Positions 11,589-20,055 of a stretch of 64,000 bases of DNA are shown in pieces. How positions within the stretch are numbered: position 1 is the stretch's first letter; every line of letters starts with the position of its first letter. Origin of the DNA: Mammaliicoccus sciuri (GTDB lineage: Bacteria > Bacillota > Bacilli > Staphylococcales > Staphylococcaceae); contig NZ_CP094824.1 of NCBI RefSeq assembly GCF_025561425.1, forward strand, positions 930,001 through 994,000. The letters run 5' to 3'. Position numbers and translations under genes: made by a program. Below the pieces are notes generated by a model. It was given only the letters and a program-made list of their open reading frames with translations. It was not told the DNA's origin and searched no databases.

Positions 11589-12594
11589 ATCAATTATATT
11601 AAGTATAGAAACAAGTTGTGATGAAACAGCAGCAAGCGTCATAAAAAACGGCAATGAAATTATCAGTAATGAAGTTGTTACACAAATGATGACACATAAA
11701 AAATTTGGCGGTGTAGTACCAGAAGTAGCGAGTCGTCAACACGTTGAAGTGATGACAACAGTGATTGATGAAGCTTTGAAAAATGCAAATATGCAAATGG
11801 ATGACATTGATGCAATAGCCGTAACAGAAGGTCCAGGATTAATTGGTGCTTTACTTGTCGGTGTTGCAAGTGCTAAAGCCTTAGCATTTAGTCATCAAAA
11901 GCCACTTATTCCAGTTCATCATATTGCAGGGCATATTTATGCTAATCATCTCGTTAAACCATTAGAATTTCCTTTAATTGCACTAATCGTTTCTGGTGGA
12001 CATACAGAACTGATTTACATGAAAAATCATTTAGATTTTGAAGTTATAGGTGAAACGCGCGATGATGCAGTCGGTGAGGCATATGACAAAGTTGCTAGAA
12101 CAATAGGTTTACCATATCCAGGAGGTCCTGAAGTTGATAGACTTGCACAAATCGGTAAAGATACTTTGAATTTCCCTAGAGTATGGTTAGAGAAAGACAG
12201 TTATGATTTCAGTTTCAGTGGGTTGAAAAGTGCGGTTATTAATACATTGCATAATAAAAAGCAAAAAAATGAAGAAATCATTAAAGAAGATGTTGCGACT
12301 AGTTTCCAAAATAGTGTTGTAGAAGTACTTGTCGGCAAAACAATGGCCGCAGTTAAAGACTATGATGTTCAACAATTAATTGTAGCTGGTGGTGTAGCTG
12401 CGAATAAAGGTTTACGTCATGCACTTGAGCAAGAATCAAACAAATTAGGAATAGATCTTAGTATTCCACCATTAAATTTATGTACAGATAATGCTGCTAT
12501 GATAGGGTCAGTAGCTCATTACTTGTATGAAAATAATCGCTTTTCGAACATGAAATTAAACGGTAAAAGTTCTCTAGATATTGAAGTGTTTTAA
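11581..12594 (+). CDS. tsaD: tRNA threonylcarbamoyladenosine transferase TsaD
   Basis: The catalytic subunit that transfers threonylcarbamoyl to tRNA A37. The metal site [12 protein letters not shown] is visible, along with [13 protein letters not shown] at the N-terminus and SGGHTELI. 337 residues, normal. It is the last gene of the tsaE-tsaB-rimI-tsaD cluster. In B. subtilis its homologue gcp is followed directly by ydiF; here a prophage separates them. Confidence 0.96.
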   Translation: MSESIILSIETSCDETAASVIKNGNEIISNEVVTQMMTHKKFGGVVPEVASRQHVEVMTTVIDEALKNANMQMDDIDAIAVTEGPGLIGALLVGVASAKALAFSHQKPLIPVHHIAGHIYANHLVKPLEFPLIALIVSGGHTELIYMKNHLDFEVIGETRDDAVGEAYDKVARTIGLPYPGGPEVDRLAQIGKDTLNFPRVWLEKDSYDFSFSGLKSAVINTLHNKKQKNEEIIKEDVATSFQNSVVEVLVGKTMAAVKDYDVQQLIVAGGVAANKGLRHALEQESNKLGIDLSIPPLNLCTDNAAMIGSVAHYLYENNRFSNMKLNGKSSLDIEVF

Positions 12595-12612
12595 TACACA
12601 ATAATTGGAATA

Positions 12613-12642
12613 TTGCACTATAGACGTTATACTCAATATGAT
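12613..12642 (+). promoter_or_regulatory. Promoter of the VOC-family gene
   Basis: TTGCAC (12613-12618), an 18-base spacer and TATGAT (12637-12642) lie 28 bases before the predicted start at 12670. Confidence 0.55.
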
Positions 12643-12669
12643 ATAAAAAGATTGAGGAGGCGTTTTAAA

Positions 12670-13098
12670 TTGGAAGTTAATACTTATTTTAATTTTAAAA
12701 ATAGTATTGAAGCATTAAAGTTCTACGAAGAAAAATTAGGTGCAACGGATATTATGAGAGTTCCGGGTAACCATGAGATGTTTAAAGATGCACCTGATGA
12801 ATTTAAATTGCCCGAATCTTTTACAATGAACGCGAGCTTTAACTTATTAGGGAAGACATTTTTATGTAGTGACACTTGGCAAAATAAAGATATCAATAAC
12901 GAAGGCGCTCAAGCATGTTTTCAGTTTAATTATAACGATGAACAGGATAGAGAAGCTGTTATCGAATTGTTTAAGAAAGCAGAAGAAGCGGGTTGTAAAA
13001 TTGATATGCCTTTAAACGAGGTAGAGTGGTCACCTCTCTTTGGTTCATTCCAAGATCCATTTGGTGTAACTTGGATGGTAAATGCATATACAGAATAA
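12670..13098 (+). CDS. VOC superfamily protein (PhnB-like)
   Basis: A 142-residue protein with the glyoxalase/VOC pattern typical of the PhnB group: FKNSIEALKFYEEKLGA at the start and DPFGVTWMVNAYTE at the end. PhnB-like proteins are mostly of unknown function. I use the TTG at 12670 because GAGGAGG precedes it by nine bases; the longer reading from 12613 runs through the promoter and RBS. Confidence 0.82.
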   Translation: MEVNTYFNFKNSIEALKFYEEKLGATDIMRVPGNHEMFKDAPDEFKLPESFTMNASFNLLGKTFLCSDTWQNKDINNEGAQACFQFNYNDEQDREAVIELFKKAEEAGCKIDMPLNEVEWSPLFGSFQDPFGVTWMVNAYTE

Positions 13099-13101
13099 GA
13101 T

Positions 13102-13136
13102 AAAAGGACGTTCAAAAATTTTGAACGTCCTTTTTT
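13102..13136. terminator. Bidirectional terminator after the VOC gene
   Basis: AAAGGACGTTCAA pairs perfectly with TTGAACGTCCTTT and is followed by T-runs on both strands. It serves the VOC gene and the convergent small ORF. Confidence 0.85.
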
Positions 13137-13278
13137 ATTTGCGTGCGTATTTGCCTTCACTATTCGTATAGTCAGTATAATCTTTTATACGTTGATCATA
13201 TTCTTCTTTAGTTATAATTTTATGTTTCAATAGTTCCTTAGCTTTCGTTGTATAATTTTCAATGTTAGATTGTTTCAT
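13135..13278 (-). CDS. Hypothetical small protein (47 aa)
   Basis: A short ORF starting MKQSNIENYTTKAKELLKHK, with AAGGGATG upstream of the ATG and a stop in the terminator stem. The helical KAKELLKHKIITKEEYDQRI segment resembles short SHOCT-like helix pairs, but the match is weak. It is the last chromosomal gene before attL. Confidence 0.6.
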   Translation of the reverse strand: MKQSNIENYTTKAKELLKHKIITKEEYDQRIKDYTDYTNSEGKYARK

Positions 13279-13521
13279 AAATCATCATCCCTTCTGTAGC
13301 ATACACAAGACCAATTAATCAATGAAATTTAACTCTAAGCACATCATTAACTTCAAAATAAAAGTAGAATTTATAACTAAAGTCTATAAACAAGAAAATT
13401 GGTTACATAAATTATAAGTCTTAATTGATATTAAATCTAGCCTAATTGATAAATATATTAATATTTTAGTCATTTCAACATTTAGAATTTAAAATATTTA
13501 CACGAAATACATGAAGGTCAC

Positions 13522-13563
13522 GTATTCATCATAAAGTCAATACAGAACATTTGTACTTGTGCA
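13522..13563 (+). repeat. attL core (42-bp direct repeat)
   Basis: The sequence running GTATTCATC...CTTGTGCA is identical to 60625-60666. The match breaks at both ends (C/G on the left, A/C on the right), so 42 bp is the exact common core. It lies 243 bp past the last chromosomal ORF. Confidence 0.93.
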
Positions 13564-13597
13564 AAAAGTCAAGCATGTTCGCCTAAACCCCTTGGTA

Positions 13598-14779
13598 TCA
13601 AAGGGATTGAGCGTTGAATGGAATGACTTCCGACACTTCTTCCGACAGTATTTTTGAAAAAGCATCTGAAACATCACGTTTGGCACTATCTATAATATGG
13701 CCATAAGTAGACTCAATCATCTTAGGTGTATTACCTAAACGTTCAGCAACATAGAATATAGACTGATTACCTTTTAATAGTAATGTAGCATGAGAATGCC
13801 TAAAAGCATGTGCATGGATTTTTATATTTAAATCCTCAGACATCTGATTGAATGCTTGGTAAATGATTGTCCTAGAAATAGGCTTTAATCCATAATTACC
13901 AACAAAAATTGCTGAATGGATATCGATAGGTGCATTACGATAAAACGATTTATTCTCGATGTATTTTTGATATTCTTTCAACATTTTTATCAATTCAGGA
14001 TCTACGTGAATTGTTCTTTTTGAACGTTTCGTTTTTGTTTTTGTAAAATTGTCATGGTCATTTCTAGATTCTCTAATACTGATTGTATTATTTTTGAAAT
14101 CAATATCTGTCCATCTCAATGCTTGTAGTTCACCAATTCTCATTCCTGTATAGGTGAGGGTATAAACAATGGTTTTATAAACAGGCTCCATACTATCAGC
14201 ATAATGTAATATGCATTTTAAGGTACTTTGATTATAAAAAATTGGTTGGGTATCTTCTTCTTTAAAATGCATTTTTCCTGATATTTTATTTCGTTTTAAT
14301 TTTTCGTTATCGACCATGAAATCCAGTATGGCAATAAAAGTACAATAGATGTTATAAGTTGTCCTATAATTCACTCTATCTTGAAGCGGATTGATTAGAC
14401 TAGTTTGTACCTCATATGGTGTTAATCTGGATAAATAGGTTTTACCTATTAAAGGGATAATGTGATTATTAATATAGTTTTTGTTATTTCTTAACGTTGA
14501 GTTTGCCCAGCTGGGGCTTTTAAACTCGAAATACATTTCAGCCGCCTGTTTAACAGTAATCTTGTCTGCTTCTATAACTGAATAATCTTGTTCTTCTATA
14601 TCTGTTTTTAATAACAAAACTTCTCTATATGCAGCTTTTTCAGTTAAGAATCCACTTTTTTGTTTTTCTTTTCGTTTGCCATCTAAGTAGTATTTGAGTC
14701 TATAGCAATAACGTTTATCACCATTTGTGGTCTTATAACTATATACATTTTCATATTTTTTCGAATTAATATATTTCAT
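13598..14779 (-). CDS. int: Tyrosine-family phage integrase
   Basis: A 393-residue integrase that recombines attP with the tsaD-ABC-F intergenic attB. It has an N-terminal arm-binding-type segment (about 1-60), a SAM-like core-binding region (about 75-165) and a C-terminal catalytic domain. R214 (TGMRIGELQALRW), H324/R327 (HAHAFRHSH) and the nucleophile Y359 (IESTYGH) are visible. The 3' end overlaps the left arm-site repeat, so attP and the coding region are interleaved. Confidence 0.95.
   Translation of the reverse strand: MKYINSKKYENVYSYKTTNGDKRYCYRLKYYLDGKRKEKQKSGFLTEKAAYREVLLLKTDIEEQDYSVIEADKITVKQAAEMYFEFKSPSWANSTLRNNKNYINNHIIPLIGKTYLSRLTPYEVQTSLINPLQDRVNYRTTYNIYCTFIAILDFMVDNEKLKRNKISGKMHFKEEDTQPIFYNQSTLKCILHYADSMEPVYKTIVYTLTYTGMRIGELQALRWTDIDFKNNTISIRESRNDHDNFTKTKTKRSKRTIHVDPELIKMLKEYQKYIENKSFYRNAPIDIHSAIFVGNYGLKPISRTIIYQAFNQMSEDLNIKIHAHAFRHSHATLLLKGNQSIFYVAERLGNTPKMIESTYGHIIDSAKRDVSDAFSKILSEEVSEVIPFNAQSL
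13628..13649 (+). repeat. attP arm-type site, left copy
   Basis: Two TTCCGACA repeats spaced three bases apart, 65 bp inside attL and within the last codons of int. The same arrangement occurs at 60499-60520 beside attR with 20 of 22 bases identical. The pairing fits integrase arm-binding sites. Confidence 0.7.
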
Positions 14780-14800
14780 TGAAACTACCTCCAGTTAAGT

Positions 14801-14816
14801 TTGGAGACTTGGGGAG
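14801..14816 (+). repeat. 16-bp repeat upstream of int (copy 1)
   Basis: TTGGAGACTTGGGGAG, identical to 21161-21176; a 12-bp core is inverted at 60376-60387. It lies just upstream of the integrase start. Function unknown. Confidence 0.6.
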
Positions 14817-15048
14817 GTTGTTAAGTCTTAGGTTATCACCACCTTTCAATTGATTTTTACAAGAAACCCCCACACATGTGAGGTAACTAAATTTCTGTTT
14901 ATTTTTAATTATAAATATTTATTATTTTAAACATTATTGTTTTTTAATCATTTGTAAAATTTTTAATAAGAAAATCAATAGAATTAACACAAAGTATTTG
15001 TTTTATATTTGTTGGTAGTAGATTTTCAATATTATATCTATTCAATAA

Positions 15049-15873
15049 TTATCGGAATTCTAACAGAAATGCATACTTTTCCATTTTGTCATTATTAAGA
15101 ATTAATAGTGAGATTAACAAACTTAGTAAATCGTTTTTGCCTAATCCTTTTTTACGAAATTTAGTTTTTGATATATTATAGTATGTTTTGATTTCGGTAG
15201 GAATAGAATCATAAGTTAAAGAAGTGTCTGCTTGGAATAGAGTTATAGGTGTACCATGTGCAATTTTATTTCTAAAGCTTTTTATTACTCCTAAATATAT
15301 AGTCACTGGAGAGAGTATTTCAGGAAAGTATTTTTCTATTTCGCTTTTTGTATGATTATTAAATTGGGTGTAAAATATAAGTACTTGTCCAAATGTCATA
15401 TTTCTCATTAATATCCATGCAGGTATATGATTTTTATTTAATTGGTAATGTATAATTGGATAATTTTCATCATTTTCTATAATTTCATTTATAAAATTTA
15501 ATTTTGATAATAATTTACCATTTCTATTATGAAAATTTTTGGGATCTAAATATTGCTTTTGATGTACACCAAACTGTTGAGATAAGACATAAGATGTCTT
15601 TGTCTTAAAGCTATTTTCCAGACTTAATAACTGCTTGAATATTAACATTTGTACGTCATATTCAAAATGATTGTACATAACTAAATCATTGAATTTTATA
15701 CCGTCTTTAAAAACATCATTTTCACAGAAAATGGATTTATAAGAATTAATTAACGTGTAATATGAAGTAGTAATTAGAATAGATTTTGCATATTCTTCAT
15801 CTTGTATAATTAATTTTCTAGATTTTAACAATTCAATTTGTTCATCTAGTGTTTTAAATGGTTTGTCGAACAC
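15049..15873 (-). CDS. Abi_2/AbiD-AbiF-type abortive infection protein (HEPN)
   Basis: A 274-residue protein with the Abi_2 pattern: N-terminal KPFKTLDEQIELLKSR, central helical SLENSFKTKTSYVLSQQFG, and a C-terminal RNKIAH (R-x4-H, about residues 201-206), the HEPN RNase signature. Such proteins act in phage resistance. I start at GTG 15873 (FDKPFK) because AAGGAGG precedes it by six bases; the longer ATG at 15894 runs through that RBS. It lies between int and cI, so it is probably expressed in the lysogen. Confidence 0.8.
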   Translation of the reverse strand: MFDKPFKTLDEQIELLKSRKLIIQDEEYAKSILITTSYYTLINSYKSIFCENDVFKDGIKFNDLVMYNHFEYDVQMLIFKQLLSLENSFKTKTSYVLSQQFGVHQKQYLDPKNFHNRNGKLLSKLNFINEIIENDENYPIIHYQLNKNHIPAWILMRNMTFGQVLIFYTQFNNHTKSEIEKYFPEILSPVTIYLGVIKSFRNKIAHGTPITLFQADTSLTYDSIPTEIKTYYNISKTKFRKKGLGKNDLLSLLISLLILNNDKMEKYAFLLEFR

Positions 15874-15897
15874 AGTTATCCTCCTTAAAACCACAAA

Positions 15898-15927
15898 GAC
15901 CCAAGTTGACTAATGCCAACTTGGGTC
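15898..15927 (-). other. Strong hairpin in the leader of the Abi gene
   Basis: GACCCAAGTTG pairs perfectly with CAACTTGGGTC (11-bp stem), about 14 bases upstream of the Abi RBS. There is no proper U-run on the minus strand, so it may act as a processing or attenuation element rather than a full terminator. Confidence 0.65.
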
Positions 15928-15982
15928 TCGCTTCCCCGTTTCTGATGAATAGGTATCTCAGTTATGGCATTATTATATAATA

Positions 15983-16387
15983 TTAATTTTGATTATGCAA
16001 TTTTTTAATTGCCGTATTTCCTTTTTTAATAAAAGTTTCATCATTATCGATTAAAGGCTCGATATCATCTTCATCAATTCTAAAATTTCTAGAAATTTTT
16101 TTGAATCCTGTTGTATTTCTAGTTAAACCATACAATTCTGGGTAGACTCTGTTTGGTTTGGGAGTACATACGCAAAATTTATCGTACAGACTACTTATAA
16201 TCACTGTGTCTATTTTAGTAGGAATATAGCCGAGAACCTCTTCAGTATCAACGTCTACAATTTTTTCTGAATCTGAATTAAATATTTCAAATTCATCATT
16301 TTCAGTAATTCCTTGTTCTTTGCCTGCATTAATCACAATTTCATTTAGACTTAATATTCTTATTACTTTATATTTCTCACTTTGCAT
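15983..16387 (-). CDS. Hypothetical prophage protein (134 aa)
   Basis: Not recognised with certainty. Residues 1-70 are beta-rich with a VIxxGKxxGIxxNDxFxIF pattern (VINAGKEQGITENDEFEIF), reminiscent of FlgT C-terminal-like barrels. The C-terminal half is charged. AAAGGAGG precedes the ATG. It lies between cI and the Abi gene in the lysogeny transcript. Confidence 0.65.
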   Translation of the reverse strand: MQSEKYKVIRILSLNEIVINAGKEQGITENDEFEIFNSDSEKIVDVDTEEVLGYIPTKIDTVIISSLYDKFCVCTPKPNRVYPELYGLTRNTTGFKKISRNFRIDEDDIEPLIDNDETFIKKGNTAIKKLHNQN

Positions 16388-16764
16388 TGGACAAAGCCTC
16401 CTTTATTCAAATTCTATATGTTTAAACACTATTTTATGTTGCAACTATTCATCGGTACATACTATATTTTATCTTCTATAAATTATTTTATTTACTAGAT
16501 GTTAATAAAAAATTGATAGTATCAGTAGTTATCTGTGCATATTCGATTTATAGTTCCGTAGCAAGATAGGTATTTATTAAAATATCACCTAATTTACAAT
16601 ACTAATATAAGTTGGAATTATAGAATGTATATGCTATAAGTGTAGGTTATATATGAAAAACCAGCATTCTATCCATATATCTTATATTTTATCTTTCAAA
16701 ACTTAACAAAAAAATTAATCACAAACAGTGATTTATCATAAATTATTTTGTTAAAGTAAAAAAA
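16388..16764. other. Intergenic gap between cI and the 134-aa gene
   Basis: 377 bp without a convincing ORF, very AT-rich. The only structure I see is an 8-bp inverted repeat, ATAGAATG at 16620-16627 and CATTCTAT at 16665-16672, 37 bp apart. Function unknown. Confidence 0.5.
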
Positions 16765-17526
16765 TTATTGAACTATCTTACCGATCAGCTTGAATTGATG
16801 GTGTGGTTCAACTCTTATTGTTTCATATTTAGGATTTAATGATACTAAATTAACTGAAGCCTCTGTTATTTCAATCTTTTTAATCAATACTGTTCCATCA
16901 TAGATAACTAAAGCGACTAAACCATCTCTAATTTCAATTGTTTTTCTAACAAAAGAATAAGTATCTCTCTTTATGGCAGGTTCCATAGAATCACCATTAA
17001 CATAGATACAAAAATCAGCAGTTTCAAGTAGCTCTTCATCTACTTCATTTCTATCAAAATATACTGTTTCTTCAATGATATCGTCATATAAATCTTCTCC
17101 AATACCAGCACCAGTAGAACCAATTCTAGGGAAAGCTATCTTTTCATTTTCCGTTCTATTATTATTATATTTTATTTTGTATTCCTCGATAGATGATATC
17201 TTATTTGATTTATCTCTTCGTTTTTGTTCCTCGAGTTGTTTCTCAGCGTATGTAAGGACTTTTTGTTGGCGAAGAGGTGTGAGTTGAGAAGAAACATCGT
17301 TGATTTTAACTATGATATCTTGATTGTTTGATTCACTAATTAAATCTAGTGGTTCGACTCCAAAAACGTTAGCGATTTCAGGTAACTTATCTAACTTAGG
17401 ACTTCTAATACCTTTCCTCCATCTTGTAACAGTTGTACGATTTACATCTACTAAAGCAGCCAAATCACTATCACTCATATCTTTTCTGTTCATAAGTCGT
17501 TCTAAATTCGAAGAAAATGATGTCAT
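16765..17526 (-). CDS. CI-like repressor with LexA-type peptidase domain
   Basis: A 253-residue repressor. Residues 5-60 hold an XRE helix-turn-helix (SDLAALVDVNRTTVTRWRKG). Residues 130-253 hold a Peptidase_S24 domain: cleavage pair A140-G141 in STGAGIGE, nucleophile S180 in NGDSMEP, and general base K216/K217 in VLIKKI. It should hold lysogeny and self-cleave with RecA. Its promoter spacer contains one of the operators, implying autoregulation. Confidence 0.93.
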   Translation of the reverse strand: MTSFSSNLERLMNRKDMSDSDLAALVDVNRTTVTRWRKGIRSPKLDKLPEIANVFGVEPLDLISESNNQDIIVKINDVSSQLTPLRQQKVLTYAEKQLEEQKRRDKSNKISSIEEYKIKYNNNRTENEKIAFPRIGSTGAGIGEDLYDDIIEETVYFDRNEVDEELLETADFCIYVNGDSMEPAIKRDTYSFVRKTIEIRDGLVALVIYDGTVLIKKIEITEASVNLVSLNPKYETIRVEPHHQFKLIGKIVQ

Positions 17527-17566
17527 TTTTTATCTCCTTTAAACGTGTTTTGAAATTTATAACTTC

Positions 17567-17595
17567 ATTATATGCCTAAAGTTCCAAAAATGCAA
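17567..17595 (-). promoter_or_regulatory. cI promoter
   Basis: On the minus strand TTGCAT (17590-17595), a 17-base spacer and a perfect TATAAT (17567-17572). Operator copy 1 (17581-17594) covers the -35 and most of the spacer. Confidence 0.75.
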
Positions 17596-17699
17596 CAAAA
17601 ACATAAATTAATGTGTAGAGTAAAAAAATATGTTAAAAACACTTGCAATTTTGGAACAATAGGTTTAGTATTGTTGTCAGGATGTGTTCCAAAAATGCA
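17581..17699. promoter_or_regulatory. cI/Cro operators, three copies
   Basis: The 14-bp site GTTCCAAAAATGCA occurs at 17581-17594 (plus) and 17686-17699 (plus), and with one mismatch inverted at 17644-17657. Copy 1 lies in the cI promoter, copy 2 overlaps the -35 and spacer of the cro promoter, and copy 3 covers the cro start codon. This is the layout of a lysis-lysogeny switch. Confidence 0.75.
17643..17671 (+). promoter_or_regulatory. cro (early rightward) promoter
   Basis: TTGCAA (17643-17648), 17-base spacer, TAGTAT (17666-17671). The -35 plus TTTTGGAAC spacer mirrors that of the cI promoter, so both promoters are presumably bound by the same protein. Confidence 0.6.
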
Positions 17700-17934
17700 C
17701 AAAGATTTATATAGCTTTCGCAAAACAGCTAAAAAAAATCAAGACTATATGGGGAAGCTAATAGGTGTTTCAGGTCAACAATATGGAAAAAGAGAACGTG
17801 GGGAAATACCAATCAGTTTAGATGAAGCTATGGTTTTTTCTAAAGAACTCAAAATCCCCATTCAAGAGTTGTTTCCAGAATATTTTTTTTTCAAACAAGT
17901 TCCAAAAATGCACAAAAAGCCAAACCTGACTTAA
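17695..17934 (+). CDS. Cro-like XRE-family regulator
   Basis: A 79-residue HTH protein ([20 protein letters not shown], then [12 protein letters not shown] as recognition region). The upstream part of the open frame crosses promoter and operators, so I start at ATG 17695, close to the expected transcript start, with AGGA 12 bases upstream. The start codon lies inside operator copy 3, and operator copy 4 lies near its 3' end. Confidence 0.75.
   Translation: MHKDLYSFRKTAKKNQDYMGKLIGVSGQQYGKRERGEIPISLDEAMVFSKELKIPIQELFPEYFFFKQVPKMHKKPNLT
17899..17912 (+). promoter_or_regulatory. Fourth operator copy, inside the 3' end of cro
   Basis: GTTCCAAAAATGCA exactly as at 17581 and 17686, 22 bp before the cro stop. 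It could be a distal operator for looping or a roadblock. Confidence 0.55.
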
Positions 17935-17949
17935 AAGGAGGATAAAACA

Positions 17950-18696
17950 ATGCAAGATTTACAGACCAAACCTGACATCGGAAAGATGTTCAATATTCAA
18001 GAAAAAGCAAATGGAGAAATTGCTATTAGTGCAAGAGAACTATATGGTGCTTTGAATGTTAAAAAACGTTTCAGCGAATGGGCTAAAACAAATTTAAAAC
18101 ATTTTAAAAAAGACCAAGATTTTACAAGTGTACTTACAAGTACGGTTGTTAACAACGGTGCGGTAAGACAATTAGATGATTACGCTTTAACACTAGATGT
18201 GGCAAAGCATATCGCGATGATGTCAGGCACTCAAAAAGGATTTGAATTTCGCGACTATTTCATCCAAGTCGAAAAAGCATGGAACAGTCCTGAAATGGTA
18301 ATGCAGAGAGCTTTGAAGATTGCTAATAACACAATCAATCAACTTGAAGCAAAGATTGAGAAAGACAAACCTAAAATCGTATTTGCTGATGCGGTGGCTA
18401 CTACTAAAACATCAATTCTGGTTGGTGAGTTAGCGAAGATTATCAAACAAAATGGTGTAGATATTGGTCAACGTAGATTATTTGAATGGTTACGCCAAAA
18501 TGGATTCCTCATTAAACGTAAGGGCATTGATTACAACATGCCGACACAGTACTCAATGGAAAGAGAACTATTTGAAATCAAAGAAACAACAATCAGTCAT
18601 TCAGATGGGCATACATCAATTAGTAAGACACCAAAAGTTACTGGAAAAGGACAGCAGTACTTTGTTAATAAGTTTTTAGGAGAACAACCAACTTAA
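17950..18696 (+). CDS. ant: Phage antirepressor (AntA/KilAC type)
   Basis: A 248-residue antirepressor. The N-terminal AntA/AntB domain (ISARELYGALNVKKRFSEWA, FRDYFIQVEKAW) is followed by a C-terminal ANT/KilAC domain (LAKIIKQNGVDIGQRRLFEW, SMERELFEIKETTI). AAAGGAGG precedes the ATG. It is the first gene after cro and probably relieves CI repression. Confidence 0.9.
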   Translation: MQDLQTKPDIGKMFNIQEKANGEIAISARELYGALNVKKRFSEWAKTNLKHFKKDQDFTSVLTSTVVNNGAVRQLDDYALTLDVAKHIAMMSGTQKGFEFRDYFIQVEKAWNSPEMVMQRALKIANNTINQLEAKIEKDKPKIVFADAVATTKTSILVGELAKIIKQNGVDIGQRRLFEWLRQNGFLIKRKGIDYNMPTQYSMERELFEIKETTISHSDGHTSISKTPKVTGKGQQYFVNKFLGEQPT

Positions 18697-18709
18697 AGGA
18701 GGAATAACA

Positions 18710-18952
18710 ATGCAAGAAAACCAAGAATATATGAATGATGCTGAATGGAGAATTTACGGTCTGAAATCTGATTATGAAAAAGCAATGAGAGCAGCGAAAG
18801 AAGAAAACACGCAAATAACATTTGAAATGCACGACAAAATTTTAAAAGAACTGAAAAAAGAAGAACTTACGTATAGAGAAGCATACGCAGTCCTTCAATT
18901 AGTTTATCTTACTTTAAAACATGAGTCAGAGTTTGTAAATCTTCATCAGTAG
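18710..18952 (+). CDS. Hypothetical phage protein (80 aa)
   Basis: A small acidic, helical protein rich in Glu and Lys with no domain I recognise. AAAGGAGG is eight bases before the ATG. Its 3' end overlaps by 44 bp the convergent minus-strand gene that follows. Confidence 0.65.
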   Translation: MQENQEYMNDAEWRIYGLKSDYEKAMRAAKEENTQITFEMHDKILKELKKEELTYREAYAVLQLVYLTLKHESEFVNLHQ

Positions 18953-19403
18953 CCAATGTGACGAATTGTACTTTTGATGATTCATTAAACTCTATGAATG
19001 AGTATGTTTCTCCAGTTTTTAGATTCTTAACGTCGAAAGCAAAATTATCCAATTGTGACGAATCAAGATCAAATTTTTCTATATATGATTTTAACAATCT
19101 ATATATGTCAAAAGAATCTCTTGTGTCTAAATAACGAATTATTTTCTTTAAAGGTGCTTCTTCGAAGTCATTGACAGCACGTAATTTGTAAAATGACTGT
19201 TCAGTCATTAAAGCTATTTTTTCATTATCATCATCTGATTCTATACTACTGAAAACAGCATTTTCGCTAACAGTATTTTTAATGAAATTAGCAGTAAATA
19301 ACTTGTTATTTAAATCGAAAACAATATTCCAATTTTTCGTTACAGCCTTTTTATTCGCTTTTTGAATTAAAAAATCTAAAGATTGTAAGAAATTTATATC
19401 CAA
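18909..19403 (-). CDS. Hypothetical protein on the opposite strand (164 aa)
   Basis: Not recognised. It begins MDINFLQSLDFLIQKANKKA and is mixed alpha/beta, with a C-terminal FDVKNLKTGETYSFIEF. I use TTG 19403 because GAAGGAGG is correctly spaced from it and not from the GTG at 19412. TGATATACT (extended -10, from 19427) lies just upstream. It is an independently promoted gene against the early operon, the usual arrangement of genes expressed in the lysogen. Confidence 0.65.
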   Translation of the reverse strand: MDINFLQSLDFLIQKANKKAVTKNWNIVFDLNNKLFTANFIKNTVSENAVFSSIESDDDNEKIALMTEQSFYKLRAVNDFEEAPLKKIIRYLDTRDSFDIYRLLKSYIEKFDLDSSQLDNFAFDVKNLKTGETYSFIEFNESSKVQFVTLATDEDLQTLTHVLK

Positions 19404-19452
19404 ATTTATCACCTCCTTCTATAAGGAGTATATCAGAAAGGAGCATAACTAT

Positions 19453-19662
19453 ATGCAAGATTTACAAGTAGTAGAACAAAACAATGAATTTTATGTAGAT
19501 AGTCGCGAAGTATCAAAAATGGTAGGGAAGAGACATGACCATTTAGTAAGAGATATAGATAACTACTTAGGTGTGATTTTACAAAACCCAAATTTGGGGT
19601 CTGCAGATTTCTTTCTCGAATCAAGCTACACATCTAACAATAACAACACACTTATTAACTGA
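19453..19662 (+). pseudogene. Rha-family regulator, N-terminal fragment
   Basis: 69 codons matching the start of phage Rha proteins (FYVDSREVSKMVGKRHDHLV, then RDID and FFLESSYTS). The reading ends just after the conserved SSYTS, where full-length Rha continues with the rest of its fold. It starts MQDLQVVEQNN, like the antirepressor N-terminus (MQDLQ). Probably a deletion remnant, although a short functional form cannot be excluded. Confidence 0.7.
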
Positions 19663-19696
19663 TAACAATATTATACACGAAAGGGGCATGTACGAT

Positions 19697-19858
19697 ATGC
19701 AAAAATTACAAAAAATAACCCTCCTCATCACAATAGCAGTTGTGACTTGTAAGGTTTGGAAAATTGAGAGTAATACAAGAAAGCCTAGTATTGATTTAAG
19801 GAAAATTAATATACCAAAAACTAATCGTTCTTTTGGGTCTTCTCAACGAACTCTCTAG
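19697..19858 (+). CDS. Small membrane protein (53 aa)
   Basis: A short ORF starting MQKLQKITLLITIAVVTCKV, with one predicted membrane helix (about residues 7-20) and a basic tail. AAAGGGG lies about 11 bases upstream. It is antisense over 38 bp to the end of the next minus-strand gene. Similar small membrane proteins are common in staphylococcal phage early regions. Confidence 0.55.
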   Translation: MQKLQKITLLITIAVVTCKVWKIESNTRKPSIDLRKINIPKTNRSFGSSQRTL

Positions 19859-19997
19859 CACGTTCGAAAGCCATTAAATAAATAGCAAATGCTTCTTCTA
19901 TCATTTCTTTTTCGTTCTCATACTCTTTTAAATCAAAATTTTGAGAACTTAAATATGCATTTGCAAACTGCTGTGGATCAAACTTAATTTTGTCCAT
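19821..19997 (-). CDS. Hypothetical protein on the opposite strand (58 aa)
   Basis: A small acidic helical protein (MDKIKFDPQQFANAYLSSQN; ends EFVEKTQKND). GGGAGGTG precedes ATG 19997. An extended -10 (TGGTATAAT, 20031-20039 on the minus strand) lies 34 bp upstream, so it has its own promoter. Function unknown. Confidence 0.6.
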   Translation of the reverse strand: MDKIKFDPQQFANAYLSSQNFDLKEYENEKEMIEEAFAIYLMAFERAREFVEKTQKND

Positions 19998-20024
19998 AGT
20001 TAACACCTCCCTTCATAAAGGGAC

Positions 20025-20039
20025 AACTAAATTATACCA
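20025..20039 (-). promoter_or_regulatory. Promoter of the 58-aa minus-strand gene
   Basis: The plus-strand 15-mer AACTAAATTATACCA carries, on the minus strand, TGG-TATAAT. The same 15-mer recurs at 20910-20924 before the next minus-strand gene. Confidence 0.6.
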
Positions 20040-20055
20040 GAAAGGAGCATAAGTG

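Noticed and set aside
13102-13521. DnaA boxes on the attL side, to make the cluster symmetric
   Set aside because: I found no perfect or one-mismatch box in the chromosomal segment left of attL; the cluster lies only on the attR side.
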